A DNA stretch of 64,000 nt from Paenibacillus_AB hodogayensis. Its GTDB lineage: Bacteria > Bacillota > Bacilli > Paenibacillales > NBRC-103111. Position numbers and translations under genes: made by a program. Shown here piece after piece: positions 1 through 8,572 of this stretch (the first letter of the stretch is position 1; every line of letters begins with the position of its first letter). Location of the stretch: the NCBI RefSeq assembly GCF_039536325.1, contig NZ_BAAAYO010000009.1, positions 1-64,000 of the forward strand. The letters run 5' to 3'. The notes beneath the pieces were generated by a model. It was not told the DNA's origin and did no database searches. It was given only the letters and a program-made list of their open reading frames with translations.

Positions 1-66
1 CTCCTGGATGTACTTCACCGTTCTTTTCTTAAAATCTTCGTTGAAATGCTGTTTCTGTTCTACCAT
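1..66 (-). CDS. IS3-family transposase OrfA, N-terminal fragment
   Basis: Reading leftward from an ATG at 66, the frame gives MVEQKQHFNEDFKKRTV and continues past the window edge. This is the typical start of the small helix-turn-helix OrfA (HTH_Tnp_1) of IS3-group elements, which binds the inverted repeats and acts with OrfB. A purine-rich ribosome site (AAAGGGG) lies about ten bases upstream. Only 22 codons are visible, so the IS subgroup and whether the element is intact cannot be told. Confidence 0.55.
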   Translation of the reverse strand, partial: MVEQKQHFNEDFKKRTVKYIQE

Positions 67-126
67 TTCCGGACACCCCTTTCTTCGTTACGTTAATTAT
101 CTAACGTTCCTTATTCGGTGTCCACT
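1..126 (-). mobile_element. IS3-type insertion sequence, left end, cut by the window edge
   Basis: The first 66 bases encode the N-terminus of an IS3-family OrfA. The 60 bases upstream of it read as an insertion-sequence terminal region, with a TGGACACC motif near 118-124 on the minus strand as the likely terminal inverted repeat. The exact end cannot be fixed without the other end of the element, which lies outside the window. Confidence 0.55.
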
Positions 127-278
127 TTCTATGCTAACCGCATTTTCGCACAACAGGCATGAATCGGAATCGCTTTGGAGACAACTTGTGTGAAAAACCG
201 TACAACTCTCTTCATGCTTCGTAAGACGTTAGGGACCAAGAGGCTCTCTGGAGCTTCACATCATGTCAAGCACTGATT

Positions 279-1271
279 TTAAGGTAGAGTCAAAAAAACT
301 TTCCCTTCGTTTTTGCCGCCGGACTGTGCAGAGCGAACTGCCTCCTTTACATCGGGCAGGCTATAGCGGACCCGGGCGGGCATGAGCGTCAATCGTCCGT
401 CCAGCACGAGCGCCATCAATCGGCGGAAAGCTTCCTGCCATACCGGAGGAGCCGCGAGCCGGTTCCAGTGACGCAGGTGGAACAACCGGACGTCGGCCTG
501 GGTTTGCCGAGCAATCTCCGCTCCGTTGACGGGTATCCCCGATAACAGCCCTATGCTTAAAAACACCGCGCCAGGCTTCAGGCAGCAAGCCATCGTCGTC
601 CCGGCCGCGCCGCCCACCGAATCGACCGCCGCATCCGCGCCGGCGCCGCCCGTCAGCTCCATGACGGCCGGACGTAATTCCGTTTCCGCCGTATTGACTA
701 CAGCGAAAGCGCCGAGCCGCAGCAGCTCGGCGGTATACGCGCCGCTGCGGGTCACGGCGATCAGCCGGAAGCCTAACAGCTTCGCCAATTGGGCGAACAG
801 TCGCCCGATCGCGGAGCCGCAAGCATTGACGAGCACCGTGCCGCCGGGTTGGAGGCGCAGCGCCTCGGTACAGACTAACCACGCCGTCAGCGGGTTAATG
901 TACATTTGCGCGGCGCTCTCGTCGTCCAGACCGTCGGGAACGGATACGGCATACTCGGCCGGGGCTGTCACGAACTGCTGCCACGTCCCTTCCCCTCTCA
1001 AGGGCAGCACGCGCCGTCCGATCAGCGACCGGGAGACGGAGGGGCCAGTATCCTCGATAACTCCGATCCCTTCGTAGCCGGGAACCGCCGGCAAGCCGAT
1101 CCGGTGGGCATAAGCGCCGGTAATCGGGATCAGGTCGGACGGATTGATCGGGCTAAGCACCATACGTACCAACACCTCTCCCTGGCCGGGGCGGCTTACC
1201 GGTCCGGTTTCGACGCGCAGGACGTCGGACGGATTGCCGAACTCATAGTAGGTAATACGCGTAGCTTCCAC
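279..1271 (-). CDS. Zinc-independent medium-chain dehydrogenase, quinone oxidoreductase/enoyl reductase-like
   Basis: An MDR-superfamily NAD(P)H-dependent oxidoreductase of about 330 residues. It has an N-terminal GroES-like domain (GEVLVRMVLSPINPSDL, PGYEGIGVI) and a Rossmann domain with a glycine-rich stretch (VLVNACGSAIGRLFAQLAK). It lacks the cysteine cluster of the structural-zinc alcohol dehydrogenases. The pattern resembles 2-enoyl-thioester reductases and quinone oxidoreductases; the substrate is unknown. The open frame extends to 1379, but I prefer the GTG at 1271: AGGGG lies upstream of it and homology begins right there (VEATRITYYEFGNPSDV). It lies just downstream of the metE terminator and is probably transcribed separately. 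Confidence 0.8.
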   Translation of the reverse strand: MEATRITYYEFGNPSDVLRVETGPVSRPGQGEVLVRMVLSPINPSDLIPITGAYAHRIGLPAVPGYEGIGVIEDTGPSVSRSLIGRRVLPLRGEGTWQQFVTAPAEYAVSVPDGLDDESAAQMYINPLTAWLVCTEALRLQPGGTVLVNACGSAIGRLFAQLAKLLGFRLIAVTRSGAYTAELLRLGAFAVVNTAETELRPAVMELTGGAGADAAVDSVGGAAGTTMACCLKPGAVFLSIGLLSGIPVNGAEIARQTQADVRLFHLRHWNRLAAPPVWQEAFRRLMALVLDGRLTLMPARVRYSLPDVKEAVRSAQSGGKNEGKVFLTLP

Positions 1272-1383
1272 AAAGCATGCTTCCCCTCGTCGTTGAACAT
1301 CCGTTCGTATACGTTCATCTAAACACGTCTCGCGGCCTTTTTCAACTCTCCGTCCCCATCGGGTGTCCGCCGCCGTCAAGCAA

Positions 1384-1413
1384 GAAAGGAGCCCGCCGGA
1401 ATGGCGTGCTCCT
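1384..1413 (-). terminator. Rho-independent terminator of metE
   Basis: Read on the minus strand, AGGAGCACGCC pairs with GGCGGGCTCCT and is followed by TTTCTT, starting 28 bases after the metE stop codon. Confidence 0.7.
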
Positions 1414-1440
1414 CATAAAAGGGTTCGTGACGGACACTTC

Positions 1441-3738
1441 TCAATGAGCGTCTTGATGACTCAGGGCGTATTTGTCGCGGGCGAGCAAAGTCGCCGCTAC
1501 CATGTTGCGCAAGGAGGCGACCGTCTCCTCCAGCTTTCTCGTCTTGAGTCCGCAGTCCGGATTGATCCAGAACTGGGCGGAATCGAGCACCTTCAAGGCG
1601 CGATCGATCATGGTGCCGATCTCCTCGACCGTCGGGACGCGCGGGCTGTGAATGTCGTAGACGCCAAGCCCGATGCCCTTGTCGTAAATGTGCTCCTCAA
1701 AGCTACCGATCAGTTCCCCGTGGCTGCGCGACGTCTCGATCGAGATGACGTCGGCGTCAAGCGCCCGGATCGAATCGATCATATCGTGGAATTCGCAATA
1801 GCACATATGCGTGTGAATTTGGGTTTCCGTTTGGACGGTAGAGGTGGACAACCGGAAAGCCCGGACCGCCCAGTCCAAATACCCGTCCTTCTTCTCTTCC
1901 TTAAGCGGCAGCCCTTCCCGAAGCGCCGGCTCGTCGACCTGAATCATGCAGATCCCGGCCTTCTCCAACGCCTCCACCTCGTCCCGCAGCGCCAGAGCGA
2001 TCTGGTACGCCACCTCTTCGCGGGACTTGTCGTCGCGGACGAATGACCAGTTCAGGATGGTGATCGGACCGGTCAGCATACCTTTGACCGGCTTCGTCGT
2101 CAGCGATTGCGCGTAGACTGTCTCCGCGACCGTCATCGGCGCCACAAATTCAACGTCGCCGTAGATGACCGGCGGCTTCACGCAGCGGGAGCCGTAAGAC
2201 TGCACCCAGCCGTTCGCGGTGAAGGCGAACCCGGCCAGCTTTTCCCCGAAAAATTCCACCATATCGGTCCGCTCGAACTCGCCATGCACGAATACATCGA
2301 GGCCTAGCTCCGCCTGCAGATCGATCCACGTCTTGATCTGCTCCTTGATGAAAGCGTCGTACTTCTCTGCGCCCCACTCTCCCTTGCGCCATTTTTGTCT
2401 GGCACTGCGGACTTCCGGGGTTTGCGGGAAGCTGCCGATTGTCGTCGTCGGAAGCAAAGGAAGCTTCCAACGCTCCTGCTGCGCCTTGCGCCGCACGTCG
2501 AAGGATTCCGTTCGGGACGAAGGCTGCTGAGTAAGTCCGGCGATCCGTGCATGCACTTGCTTGCGGGCCCGGGACGGCGATTGCTCCAGCGCCTTGCGGC
2601 TGCGGTCGGATTCGGCCAGCTCGGCGGCGAAAGCTTGCGCGCCAACGTTCGCGGCTTTGGTCAACAGAGCGATTTCATCCAGCTTTTCATCGGCGAAGGC
2701 GAGCGCCTCCCGCAGCGTCGTATGCAGCAGGTTCTCCTGTGCGGCGCTTACCGGCACGTGAAGCAGGCTGCACGACGGCTGCACGATGATTCGGTCTGCG
2801 GATACGGCTTGGGTCAAGGCGTTCAATGTCTCCAGCTTGCCTTGCAGATCGGCTTTCCAGATGCCTCTGCCGTCGATCAGACCGGCGCCCAGCACTTTGT
2901 CCGCAGGGAAACCGTGCTCGCGTACCGCTTGCAAGTTTCTCCCTTCGTCATGCACGAAGTCGAGGCCGATCCCATGCACAGGAAGCGAGACGACGTCCTG
3001 GTAACGGTCAACGGACTCGAAATACGTTTGCAGCAGCAGCTTGATGCCCGGCACTTCTTTCGTCAGCGTCTCGTAAATGCGGGCGACATGGGCCAGCTCG
3101 TCGCCGCTCAGCGAAGAGGACAAAATCGGCTCGTCGATCTGCACCCAAGCAACGCCCTCGGCTTCGAGCTCGCGCAGAACTTGTACGTACAAGGGCAGCA
3201 GGCAATCGATCCAGCCGGCCAATCCCTCGCGGCCATAGCCCTTGGACAGCTTCAGGAACGTATAAAGACCGACGAGCACTGGTCTTCCTTCGATGCCGAG
3301 CTCCGTCTTGGCTTCGCGGTATGTGTCCAGCAGACGGTTGCCGGTCAGAACGGGGTTCGCTTGATCCAGCTCCGGCACGATGTAGTGATAGTTCGTGTTG
3401 AACCATTTCGTCATCTCGCAGGCGGTCGCGTCGCGGCTGCCCCGCGCCATCGCATAGTAGACCGACAAGTCCGGCTTGCCTTCCAAGCGGCCGAAGCGTG
3501 CCGGAATCAGGCCGAACATGACGGCCGTGTCGAGGATATGATCGTAATAAGTGAAGTCGCCAACCGGAATGATCTCAATTCCCCGCTCCTGCTGCGCTTT
3601 CAGATTGCCGAGACGGATCGCTTTCAGCTCCGCATGGAAAGCCTCTTCCTCCAGCTTCCCGGCCCAATACGCCTCCAGCGCCTTCTTCCATTCCCGGTTC
3701 CGTCCGATACGGGGGTAACCCAAATTGCCGCTTTTCAT
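1441..3738 (-). CDS. metE: Cobalamin-independent methionine synthase
   Basis: 5-methyltetrahydropteroyltri-L-glutamate:homocysteine methyltransferase, the last step of methionine synthesis in the cytosol. The 765 residues match the family's full length, with both the N-terminal barrel (MKSGNLGYPRIGRNREWKKA) and the catalytic C-terminal barrel. The zinc and homocysteine site is intact: His644 and Cys646 in HMCYCEF, Glu668 in SIET, and Cys729 in NPDCGLKTR. The ATG at 3738 follows an AGAGGAG ribosome site. The gene stands alone between a terminator and a promoter carrying LysR-type dyads. No S-box riboswitch precedes it, so control by a LysR activator is more likely. Confidence 0.97.
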   Translation of the reverse strand: MKSGNLGYPRIGRNREWKKALEAYWAGKLEEEAFHAELKAIRLGNLKAQQERGIEIIPVGDFTYYDHILDTAVMFGLIPARFGRLEGKPDLSVYYAMARGSRDATACEMTKWFNTNYHYIVPELDQANPVLTGNRLLDTYREAKTELGIEGRPVLVGLYTFLKLSKGYGREGLAGWIDCLLPLYVQVLRELEAEGVAWVQIDEPILSSSLSGDELAHVARIYETLTKEVPGIKLLLQTYFESVDRYQDVVSLPVHGIGLDFVHDEGRNLQAVREHGFPADKVLGAGLIDGRGIWKADLQGKLETLNALTQAVSADRIIVQPSCSLLHVPVSAAQENLLHTTLREALAFADEKLDEIALLTKAANVGAQAFAAELAESDRSRKALEQSPSRARKQVHARIAGLTQQPSSRTESFDVRRKAQQERWKLPLLPTTTIGSFPQTPEVRSARQKWRKGEWGAEKYDAFIKEQIKTWIDLQAELGLDVFVHGEFERTDMVEFFGEKLAGFAFTANGWVQSYGSRCVKPPVIYGDVEFVAPMTVAETVYAQSLTTKPVKGMLTGPITILNWSFVRDDKSREEVAYQIALALRDEVEALEKAGICMIQVDEPALREGLPLKEEKKDGYLDWAVRAFRLSTSTVQTETQIHTHMCYCEFHDMIDSIRALDADVISIETSRSHGELIGSFEEHIYDKGIGLGVYDIHSPRVPTVEEIGTMIDRALKVLDSAQFWINPDCGLKTRKLEETVASLRNMVAATLLARDKYALSHQDAH

Positions 3739-3775
3739 ATGCTAACTCTCCTCTTATCTGCGTGTTAAAAGAAAG

Positions 3776-3842
3776 ATAACATATTCGCTTTGCTATAGCG
3801 TAAATCCAAATTTCTATAGCTGGTTATAGCCGGAAGCTATAG
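3776..3842 (-). promoter_or_regulatory. metE promoter with TATAGC/GCTATA dyads (probable MtaR/MetR-type LysR sites)
   Basis: A tentative sigma-A promoter reads TTTACG (3804-3799), a 17-bp spacer, then TGTTAT (3781-3776). Upstream lies a 17-bp dyad at 3825-3841, TATAGC-N5-GCTATA, overlapping a second half-site pair at 3815-3828. A further GCTATAGC at 3792-3799 falls in the spacer. The length and spacing resemble the TATAGTTTnAAACTATA box I recall for streptococcal MtaR/MetR. The regulator is probably the LysR protein at 7022-7927. Confidence 0.65.
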
Positions 3843-3911
3843 GTAAGTCGTCCCTGTCCGGCATCGGGACGGAACTTGGCGCGATGCCAGAGCATGAGGA
3901 GGCGGGAAAGG

Positions 3912-3933
3912 AAAAAAGCCCTTCCGTTCGGGC
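3912..3933 (-). terminator. Probable terminator of the sensor kinase operon
   Basis: On the minus strand GCCC-N8-GGGC is followed by six T residues, 34 bases after the kinase stop codon. The stem is short, so it is a weak but plausible terminator. Confidence 0.5.
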
Positions 3934-3966
3934 GCGAAGCGAAAAGGCCGAATCCGTTTATGCCTA

Positions 3967-5283
3967 CTAGAGCAAGCGGCGTTTGGGCAAATGTATAATG
4001 ACATTGAATTGATCGCCATGAATCTCGATTTTGATCTCTCCGCCGTGCAGCTCCACGATACTTCTCACGATCGAAAGACCGAGACCGGAGCCTTCCGTAT
4101 GACGGGATTCGTCCGCTCTTTTGAAACGCTCGAACAATTCCTCCGCAGCAAAATCGATCTCGTAGGCCGACGTATTCTGAATTTTGAAGAGAACCTGGTC
4201 GTCGGTTTCATCCAAGTAAATATAGATCCGGGTGCCGGGAAGAGAATATTTCTTAGCATTGCCGATTACATTTTCAAAGACGCGCCATATTTTATTGCCG
4301 TCCAAGCTTGCATGGATCGGGAACTTGGCTATTCTTTCTCTAATCTCAAGGGAAGCATCCCCTGCATGGGTTCTGAATTCGGCGATAGCCTGGGTCAATA
4401 AGGTGGCCACATCGACAGATTCAATATCCAGCTCCACCGTGCCGCTGGCCATTTTCGACACCTCGAACAGGTCTTCGATCAATAGCTTGAGCCTTAATGC
4501 TTTGCGCTCGAGGATTTGAACATGGGCTCTGGCTGTCTCGGAAGGAAGCTCCTCTTTTTTTAACAGATCGACATAGTTGATAATGGAAGTGAGCGGCGTC
4601 TTCAAGTCATGCGATACGTTGGTGATCAGTTCGGTCTTTAAACGTTCGCTCTTTATTTGATTCTCCAGCGCATTTTGGTACCCGGCCTTCATGTTGTTCA
4701 GGTCACTCGCAAGTTTGGATAGAATATCTTTCCCGGACTCTTGAATCGTATATTGAATATTGCCATCGGCAATTTCTCTCGCTCCCTTGACGATCGCGGC
4801 GAACCTCCCAAGCTTGCCGAGAACATACGGAACGACGAACAAGATGTACAAAACCTCGTAGAAAAGGAGCCAACCGAGCTCGTTGCTGCTCGCATACGTA
4901 GCCGCCCGCCATCCGACGATGCCGGATATCGCCGTTAACAAGAATAGAAGGAGCAATCCCCAGGAAATTTTCCCATTCTGCAGCACAGCCCTTACACAGC
5001 GGCTCCATAGGCGAATGTAGTACGTCGTCACGCTTCCCCGCCACAGCTCGCTCCGATCAGGGGATGCGTTCCGGCGGAAGAACACCTTGCCTGCCAATAC
5101 ACCGACTATGATAACTAGCAAAAAGAGCTGGATCCATACAAGGATAAACCACTCCACGTACAGTCTGCCGACGAAAAATCGGTTAATCAGAATGACGATC
5201 CACAGGATCGCCGCGGCCAGTATGACCAGAAGGTCGACAGAAATTCGCCGGTTCGCTTTATTTTTTTTCGATTTTATATCCAA
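3967..5283 (-). CDS. Membrane sensor histidine kinase
   Basis: A 438-residue HisKA/HATPase_c kinase. Four hydrophobic segments (about 16-36, 44-66, 108-124, 138-157) precede a HAMP-like linker. The dimerisation helix carries His225 in NVSHDLKTPLTS, followed by the N box NVIGNAKKYS (339-347) and a G box HTEGSGLGLS near 396-404. There is almost no extracellular loop, so the stimulus is probably sensed in the membrane or through a partner. The ATG at 5283 overlaps the end of the response regulator gene by 26 bases, so the two are translationally coupled. It is third in a GDPD-regulator-kinase operon. It resembles VanS/YcbM-type kinases of the cell envelope. Confidence 0.9.
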   Translation of the reverse strand: MDIKSKKNKANRRISVDLLVILAAAILWIVILINRFFVGRLYVEWFILVWIQLFLLVIIVGVLAGKVFFRRNASPDRSELWRGSVTTYYIRLWSRCVRAVLQNGKISWGLLLLFLLTAISGIVGWRAATYASSNELGWLLFYEVLYILFVVPYVLGKLGRFAAIVKGAREIADGNIQYTIQESGKDILSKLASDLNNMKAGYQNALENQIKSERLKTELITNVSHDLKTPLTSIINYVDLLKKEELPSETARAHVQILERKALRLKLLIEDLFEVSKMASGTVELDIESVDVATLLTQAIAEFRTHAGDASLEIRERIAKFPIHASLDGNKIWRVFENVIGNAKKYSLPGTRIYIYLDETDDQVLFKIQNTSAYEIDFAAEELFERFKRADESRHTEGSGLGLSIVRSIVELHGGEIKIEIHGDQFNVIIHLPKRRLL

Positions 5284-5956
5284 TTCCCCATACCACCTTT
5301 AAATATTTCGGGTCTTTGGGATTGATCTCGATTTTCTCGCGGATATTGCGAACATGCACCGCGACCGTATTCTCCGAGGAAAAGATCGGTTCATTCCACA
5401 CGCGCTCGTAAATCTCTTCGAGCGAGAAGACCCTCCCCTTGTTCTCCATCAATAACTCCAAAATTTTGTATTCCTTAGGAGTCAGCCTCACATCCTCGCC
5501 ATCGACCTCAACCGTCTTTGTGCTTTTATTCAGCACAAGGCCCTTGACTTGAATAATCTCGTCCTCGTTCGTCTGAATAGCGCCTAGATTCGTAAATCTC
5601 CGCAGCTGGGAACGAACTCTTGCGATGAGCTCGAGAGGATTAAACGGTTTGGTCATGTAATCGTCGGCCCCCACGTTAAGGCCCAAAATTTTGTCATTAT
5701 CTTCCGATTTTGCCGAGAGCATAATAATCGGGATGTTTTTGCTTTCGCGAATTTTAAAGGTCGCTTTGATCCCATCGAGCTGCGGCATCATCACGTCCAT
5801 GATGATCAGGTGGATCGTTTCCTTTTCCAAGATGTCAAGCGCTTCCAGCCCATTCGAGGCCGTAATGACGTCGACACTGTCGCTTCTCAAGTAAAGGACG
5901 AGCGCTTCGCGAATTTCCAATTCATCGTCCACGACAAGGATGTTCATTTTAGCCAT
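5258..5956 (-). CDS. OmpR/PhoB-family response regulator
   Basis: A DNA-binding response regulator of 232 residues. The receiver domain has acidic residues Asp10/Asp11, phosphoacceptor Asp54 (IIMDVMMPQLDG), and Lys103 in MTKPF. The C-terminal winged helix has VRLTPKEYKILELLMENKG and ends in the usual VWGIGYKIEK. It is the cognate partner of the overlapping downstream kinase and itself overlaps the upstream GDPD-like gene by 8 bases, giving a tightly coupled three-gene operon. VanR-like in overall sequence; target genes unknown. Confidence 0.92.
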   Translation of the reverse strand: MAKMNILVVDDELEIREALVLYLRSDSVDVITASNGLEALDILEKETIHLIIMDVMMPQLDGIKATFKIRESKNIPIIMLSAKSEDNDKILGLNVGADDYMTKPFNPLELIARVRSQLRRFTNLGAIQTNEDEIIQVKGLVLNKSTKTVEVDGEDVRLTPKEYKILELLMENKGRVFSLEEIYERVWNEPIFSSENTVAVHVRNIREKIEINPKDPKYLKVVWGIGYKIEKK

Positions 5957-6869
5957 TGTTTTTCACCTTCATAGGAAATGTGCTTATTTTTACCAAGTCG
6001 GCGCTGCTATATTCCGGGAAGCCGCCGTTGTCCGGACTGACGTTTGCATGCGCAAGCGCAAGCTCGACCGGCGATACCTCCCTGTCCGTATAAAATCCAT
6101 ATACCCCGAAGCTGCTCAGCAGGTCCATGGTCCATCTGCCGTTAACCGTATGAACATAGCTTCTGACCCCCAGATCCTGCAGAGATCGGACTAGATTCGG
6201 GTTCATAAAAACGCGATATACAGGCATGGCTACCGCCGAAATGTGTTTCTCCTTAACAAACTGTAAAATACTTGTGGCCGAAGCGGCGGTGTTGTAGAGC
6301 GAATACATGTTGTTGGGAAATGGATAAATGCTCATGACCGTATCATACATGGCCGGACTAAATAGTTCAGGAATCATTCTGTTCAACAGGGAAGGGTCTG
6401 CCCGGAGCGTTTCATTGACCAAATGCTCAAATTGCCGATGGATATTTTCGTTCCCGCTTGCTTTCATATCAATAATCAAATAAAAATCGGGATATATCTG
6501 CATCAGTTGGAGAATATCCGGCCATGCGAGGGGACGAAATCGACCTTGAATAAGCGAGTTTTTCGTTAGATCCGGCTGCAGGTTTTGCGACCAGTCGTGT
6601 CTTGCAACCAGCTCCCCCTCTTCCGTCTGCAGAAGATCGACTTCAAACAAGCGGAACCCTCTATGATAGTTGGCGATGAATGCGTCATAGGAATTCGTAT
6701 ACTTGAAGCCTTGTATTCCGCCCAAGGCATGCGCGATCAACGTATTCGCTTTCCAGCCGTCGATTGGCCCAACTGCGATTTCCCGCTCTTTCCCGGACCA
6801 GATGAGCCCCCATCCGCACCAAATAATAAGAACGGCGATCAGGCTCCAACATACGGTTTTTTTGATCAT
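5949..6869 (-). CDS. Membrane-anchored GDPD-family (glycerophosphodiester phosphodiesterase-like) protein
   Basis: A 306-residue protein with one N-terminal transmembrane helix (about 7-24) and a GDPD TIM-barrel outside the membrane. His47 (in IAHALGG), Glu76 and Asp78 (FEVDL) and His91 (ARHDW) match the metal and catalytic positions of the family. The arginine of the usual HR pair after the first histidine is Ala here, so activity on ordinary glycerophosphodiesters is uncertain. It may cleave a lipid or wall headgroup, or act as the sensing part of the two-component system behind it. It is the first gene of the operon, with AAAGGAG upstream of the ATG, and overlaps the regulator gene by 8 bases. 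Confidence 0.78.
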   Translation of the reverse strand: MIKKTVCWSLIAVLIIWCGWGLIWSGKEREIAVGPIDGWKANTLIAHALGGIQGFKYTNSYDAFIANYHRGFRLFEVDLLQTEEGELVARHDWSQNLQPDLTKNSLIQGRFRPLAWPDILQLMQIYPDFYLIIDMKASGNENIHRQFEHLVNETLRADPSLLNRMIPELFSPAMYDTVMSIYPFPNNMYSLYNTAASATSILQFVKEKHISAVAMPVYRVFMNPNLVRSLQDLGVRSYVHTVNGRWTMDLLSSFGVYGFYTDREVSPVELALAHANVSPDNGGFPEYSSADLVKISTFPMKVKNNG

Positions 6870-6971
6870 TCGTTTTAGCTCTCCTTTCTATACCGATGAT
6901 AGAAATACTACGGCACAAAAATAAAGGAGGGCTGGGGAAAAAACGAAAGAAACGATGAAGATTTTTAAGAA

Positions 6972-7002
6972 ACGCCAAACAACCTTGATTGCTCAAGGCT
7001 TC
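6972..7002 (-). terminator. Terminator of the LysR gene
   Basis: On the minus strand CCTTGA-GCAA-TCAAGG is followed by TTGTTTGGCGTTTCTT, 20 bases past the LysR stop codon. Confidence 0.6.
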
Positions 7003-7021
7003 TGACGTTTATCGGGGCGGG

Positions 7022-7927
7022 CTAACTGGAAGCCAAAGTCTCGTGCAGGGCTTCAATATAGGCGGAGGCGAGCTTGGAAAGAGCGGCATTCTGGTGACTA
7101 ATCCAGCCGACATGGAGCGTCTCGTCGCTGGCGAGCGGAACGGGAATGATCTCGTTGCCGTTCAGATCGGCGCTGAGCACTCCGGTCGAGATCGTGTATC
7201 CGTTCAAGCCGATCAGCAGATTGAACAGGGTCGCCCGGTCGTTGACGCGGATGCTTTTGCGGTGCGACAGCGTGCTGAGAATTTCCTCGGAGAAGTGAAA
7301 CGAATTGTACTCCCCTTGTTCGAAATACAAATACGGGTAATCCTGCAGCTCGTCGAGCGTCACGACCGCCTGCTTGGCCAGCGGATTGCCGATGCTTATA
7401 AAAATGTGCGCCTTTGCCGTAAACAGGCTCGTAAACGTCAGGTTGGCGTCCTTGAGCAGCCGGTTGATCACCTTGGAGTTAAATTCGTTGACGTACAATA
7501 TGCCGATCTCGCTGCGCTGGCTTTTGACATCCTGAATAATTTCGTACGTTTTCGTTTCCCGCAAAGCCAGTTCGTATTCCTCGTGGCCATGCTCGCGGAC
7601 CAGCTTCACGAAGGCGTTCACCGCGAAGGCGTAATGCTGGGTCGACACCGAGAAATGCTGCGGCGAAGGCTTGGCGTTCAGGTAGCGGTTCTCCAGCAGT
7701 TCGGCCTGCTCGATCACCTGCCTGGCGTAGCCGAGAAATTCCGCCCCTTCCTTCGATAGCGTAATGCCTTTGTTTGTACGTTCGAAAATCGTAACCCGGA
7801 TTTCTTCCTCCAGCTCTTTAATCGCATTCGAAAGGCTGGGCTGCGACAGAAACAGCCGTTTGGCCGCTTCGTTCATCGACCCGCGGTTGGCCACCTCGAT
7901 TACATAACGGAGCTGCTGTAAGGTCAA
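7022..7927 (-). CDS. LysR-family transcriptional regulator, MtaR/CmbR-like
   Basis: A 301-residue LTTR. The N-terminal winged helix (1-60) contains GSMNEAAKRLFLSQPSLSNA and NKGITLSKEGAEFL, which closely match streptococcal MtaR and CmbR, regulators of methionine and cysteine genes. The rest is a periplasmic-binding-like effector domain. I take the TTG at 7927 as start, because GAAAGGA lies about 12 bases upstream and the family's MTLQQLRY N-terminus begins there. Divergent neighbours are absent. The likely target is metE, 3 kb away, whose promoter has the expected type of dyad. The link is inference from family and site. Confidence 0.82.
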   Translation of the reverse strand: MTLQQLRYVIEVANRGSMNEAAKRLFLSQPSLSNAIKELEEEIRVTIFERTNKGITLSKEGAEFLGYARQVIEQAELLENRYLNAKPSPQHFSVSTQHYAFAVNAFVKLVREHGHEEYELALRETKTYEIIQDVKSQRSEIGILYVNEFNSKVINRLLKDANLTFTSLFTAKAHIFISIGNPLAKQAVVTLDELQDYPYLYFEQGEYNSFHFSEEILSTLSHRKSIRVNDRATLFNLLIGLNGYTISTGVLSADLNGNEIIPVPLASDETLHVGWISHQNAALSKLASAYIEALHETLASS

Positions 7928-8009
7928 CGCGCATCGCCGTCCTTTCTTGTTCGGTCGTGAAAGATCACCTATCGGCTTCTAATGCTTCATCACAATACCT
8001 GTCACGACG

Positions 8010-8037
8010 AAAAAAGCCGCCTCGACAAGGCGGTTTT
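8010..8037 (-). terminator. Terminator after the DUF1304 gene
   Basis: On the minus strand CCGCCT-TGTC-GAGGCGG is followed by CTTTTTT. The plus strand also has a short T run after the stem, so it may work in both directions. Confidence 0.75.
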
Positions 8038-8062
8038 CCGGTTATGACTTCCGGTTATGACT
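8037..8062. repeat. Short tandem repeat, 13 bp x 2
   Basis: TCCGGTTATGACT occurs twice head to tail (8037-8049, 8050-8062) between the DUF1304 stop codon and its terminator. No function is apparent. Confidence 0.7.
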
Positions 8063-8100
8063 GCTTGCAGAGATCGCACGCTCCTCTGTCTGCCGGCCGG

Positions 8101-8457
8101 TCAAAGGAACAGGACCAGCAGCAGAGCGATAAGGGCTGGCAAGCCCTGGACGAGCAAAATCGATTTTTTCGCGGTGGCCCCGCCGTACAAAGCGGCGACG
8201 AGAACGCATATCAGGAAAAAAATTTCAATCTGATGTCCGACGGCGACATCGGGATGAACCAGGCCCCAAATAAGCCCCGCGGCCAAAAATCCGTTGTACA
8301 GCCCTTGATTGGCGGCCAACGTCTTAGACGCCTCGGCAGCTTGCTTCGTCATGCCAAAAGCCTTTAATCCTCTGGGGGTCGCCCACATAAACATCTCCAG
8401 ATAGAGAATGTATAAGTGGATAAGAGCGACAAGCCCGACAAACAGGGAACTGACCAA
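8101..8457 (-). CDS. DUF1304 family small membrane protein
   Basis: A 118-residue integral membrane protein with four hydrophobic helices. It shows the DUF1304 signature: HLYILYLEMFMW near the N-terminus, then TPRGLKAFGM and LAANQGLYNGFLAAGL. The family is widespread and its function is unknown. The ATG at 8457 starts the protein at the family's normal position. It has its own terminator and about 115 bases separate it from the DMT gene upstream, so it may be monocistronic or the tail of that operon. Confidence 0.85.
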   Translation of the reverse strand: MVSSLFVGLVALIHLYILYLEMFMWATPRGLKAFGMTKQAAEASKTLAANQGLYNGFLAAGLIWGLVHPDVAVGHQIEIFFLICVLVAALYGGATAKKSILLVQGLPALIALLLVLFL

Positions 8458-8572
8458 AATGTTCGCCTCCGTGACGTAAGGTTCCCTCTAAGAGTACCAC
8501 AGACCTGCGCGGATGCAAACGACTGCCTCCGAAGCTAGCTCTCTATTTCTATCGGAAAAGTCTGCCTTCGTT

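Noticed and set aside
8..193. 61-codon plus-strand ORF at the left end
   Set aside because: It runs opposite the IS OrfA start and through the IS end, with no ribosome site and no recognisable content.
3739..3966. S-box or T-box riboswitch upstream of metE
   Set aside because: No SAM-I core or GGTGG-x-ACCGCG sequence is present, and the promoter lies only about 40 bases from the start codon. The repeats fit a protein-binding site better.
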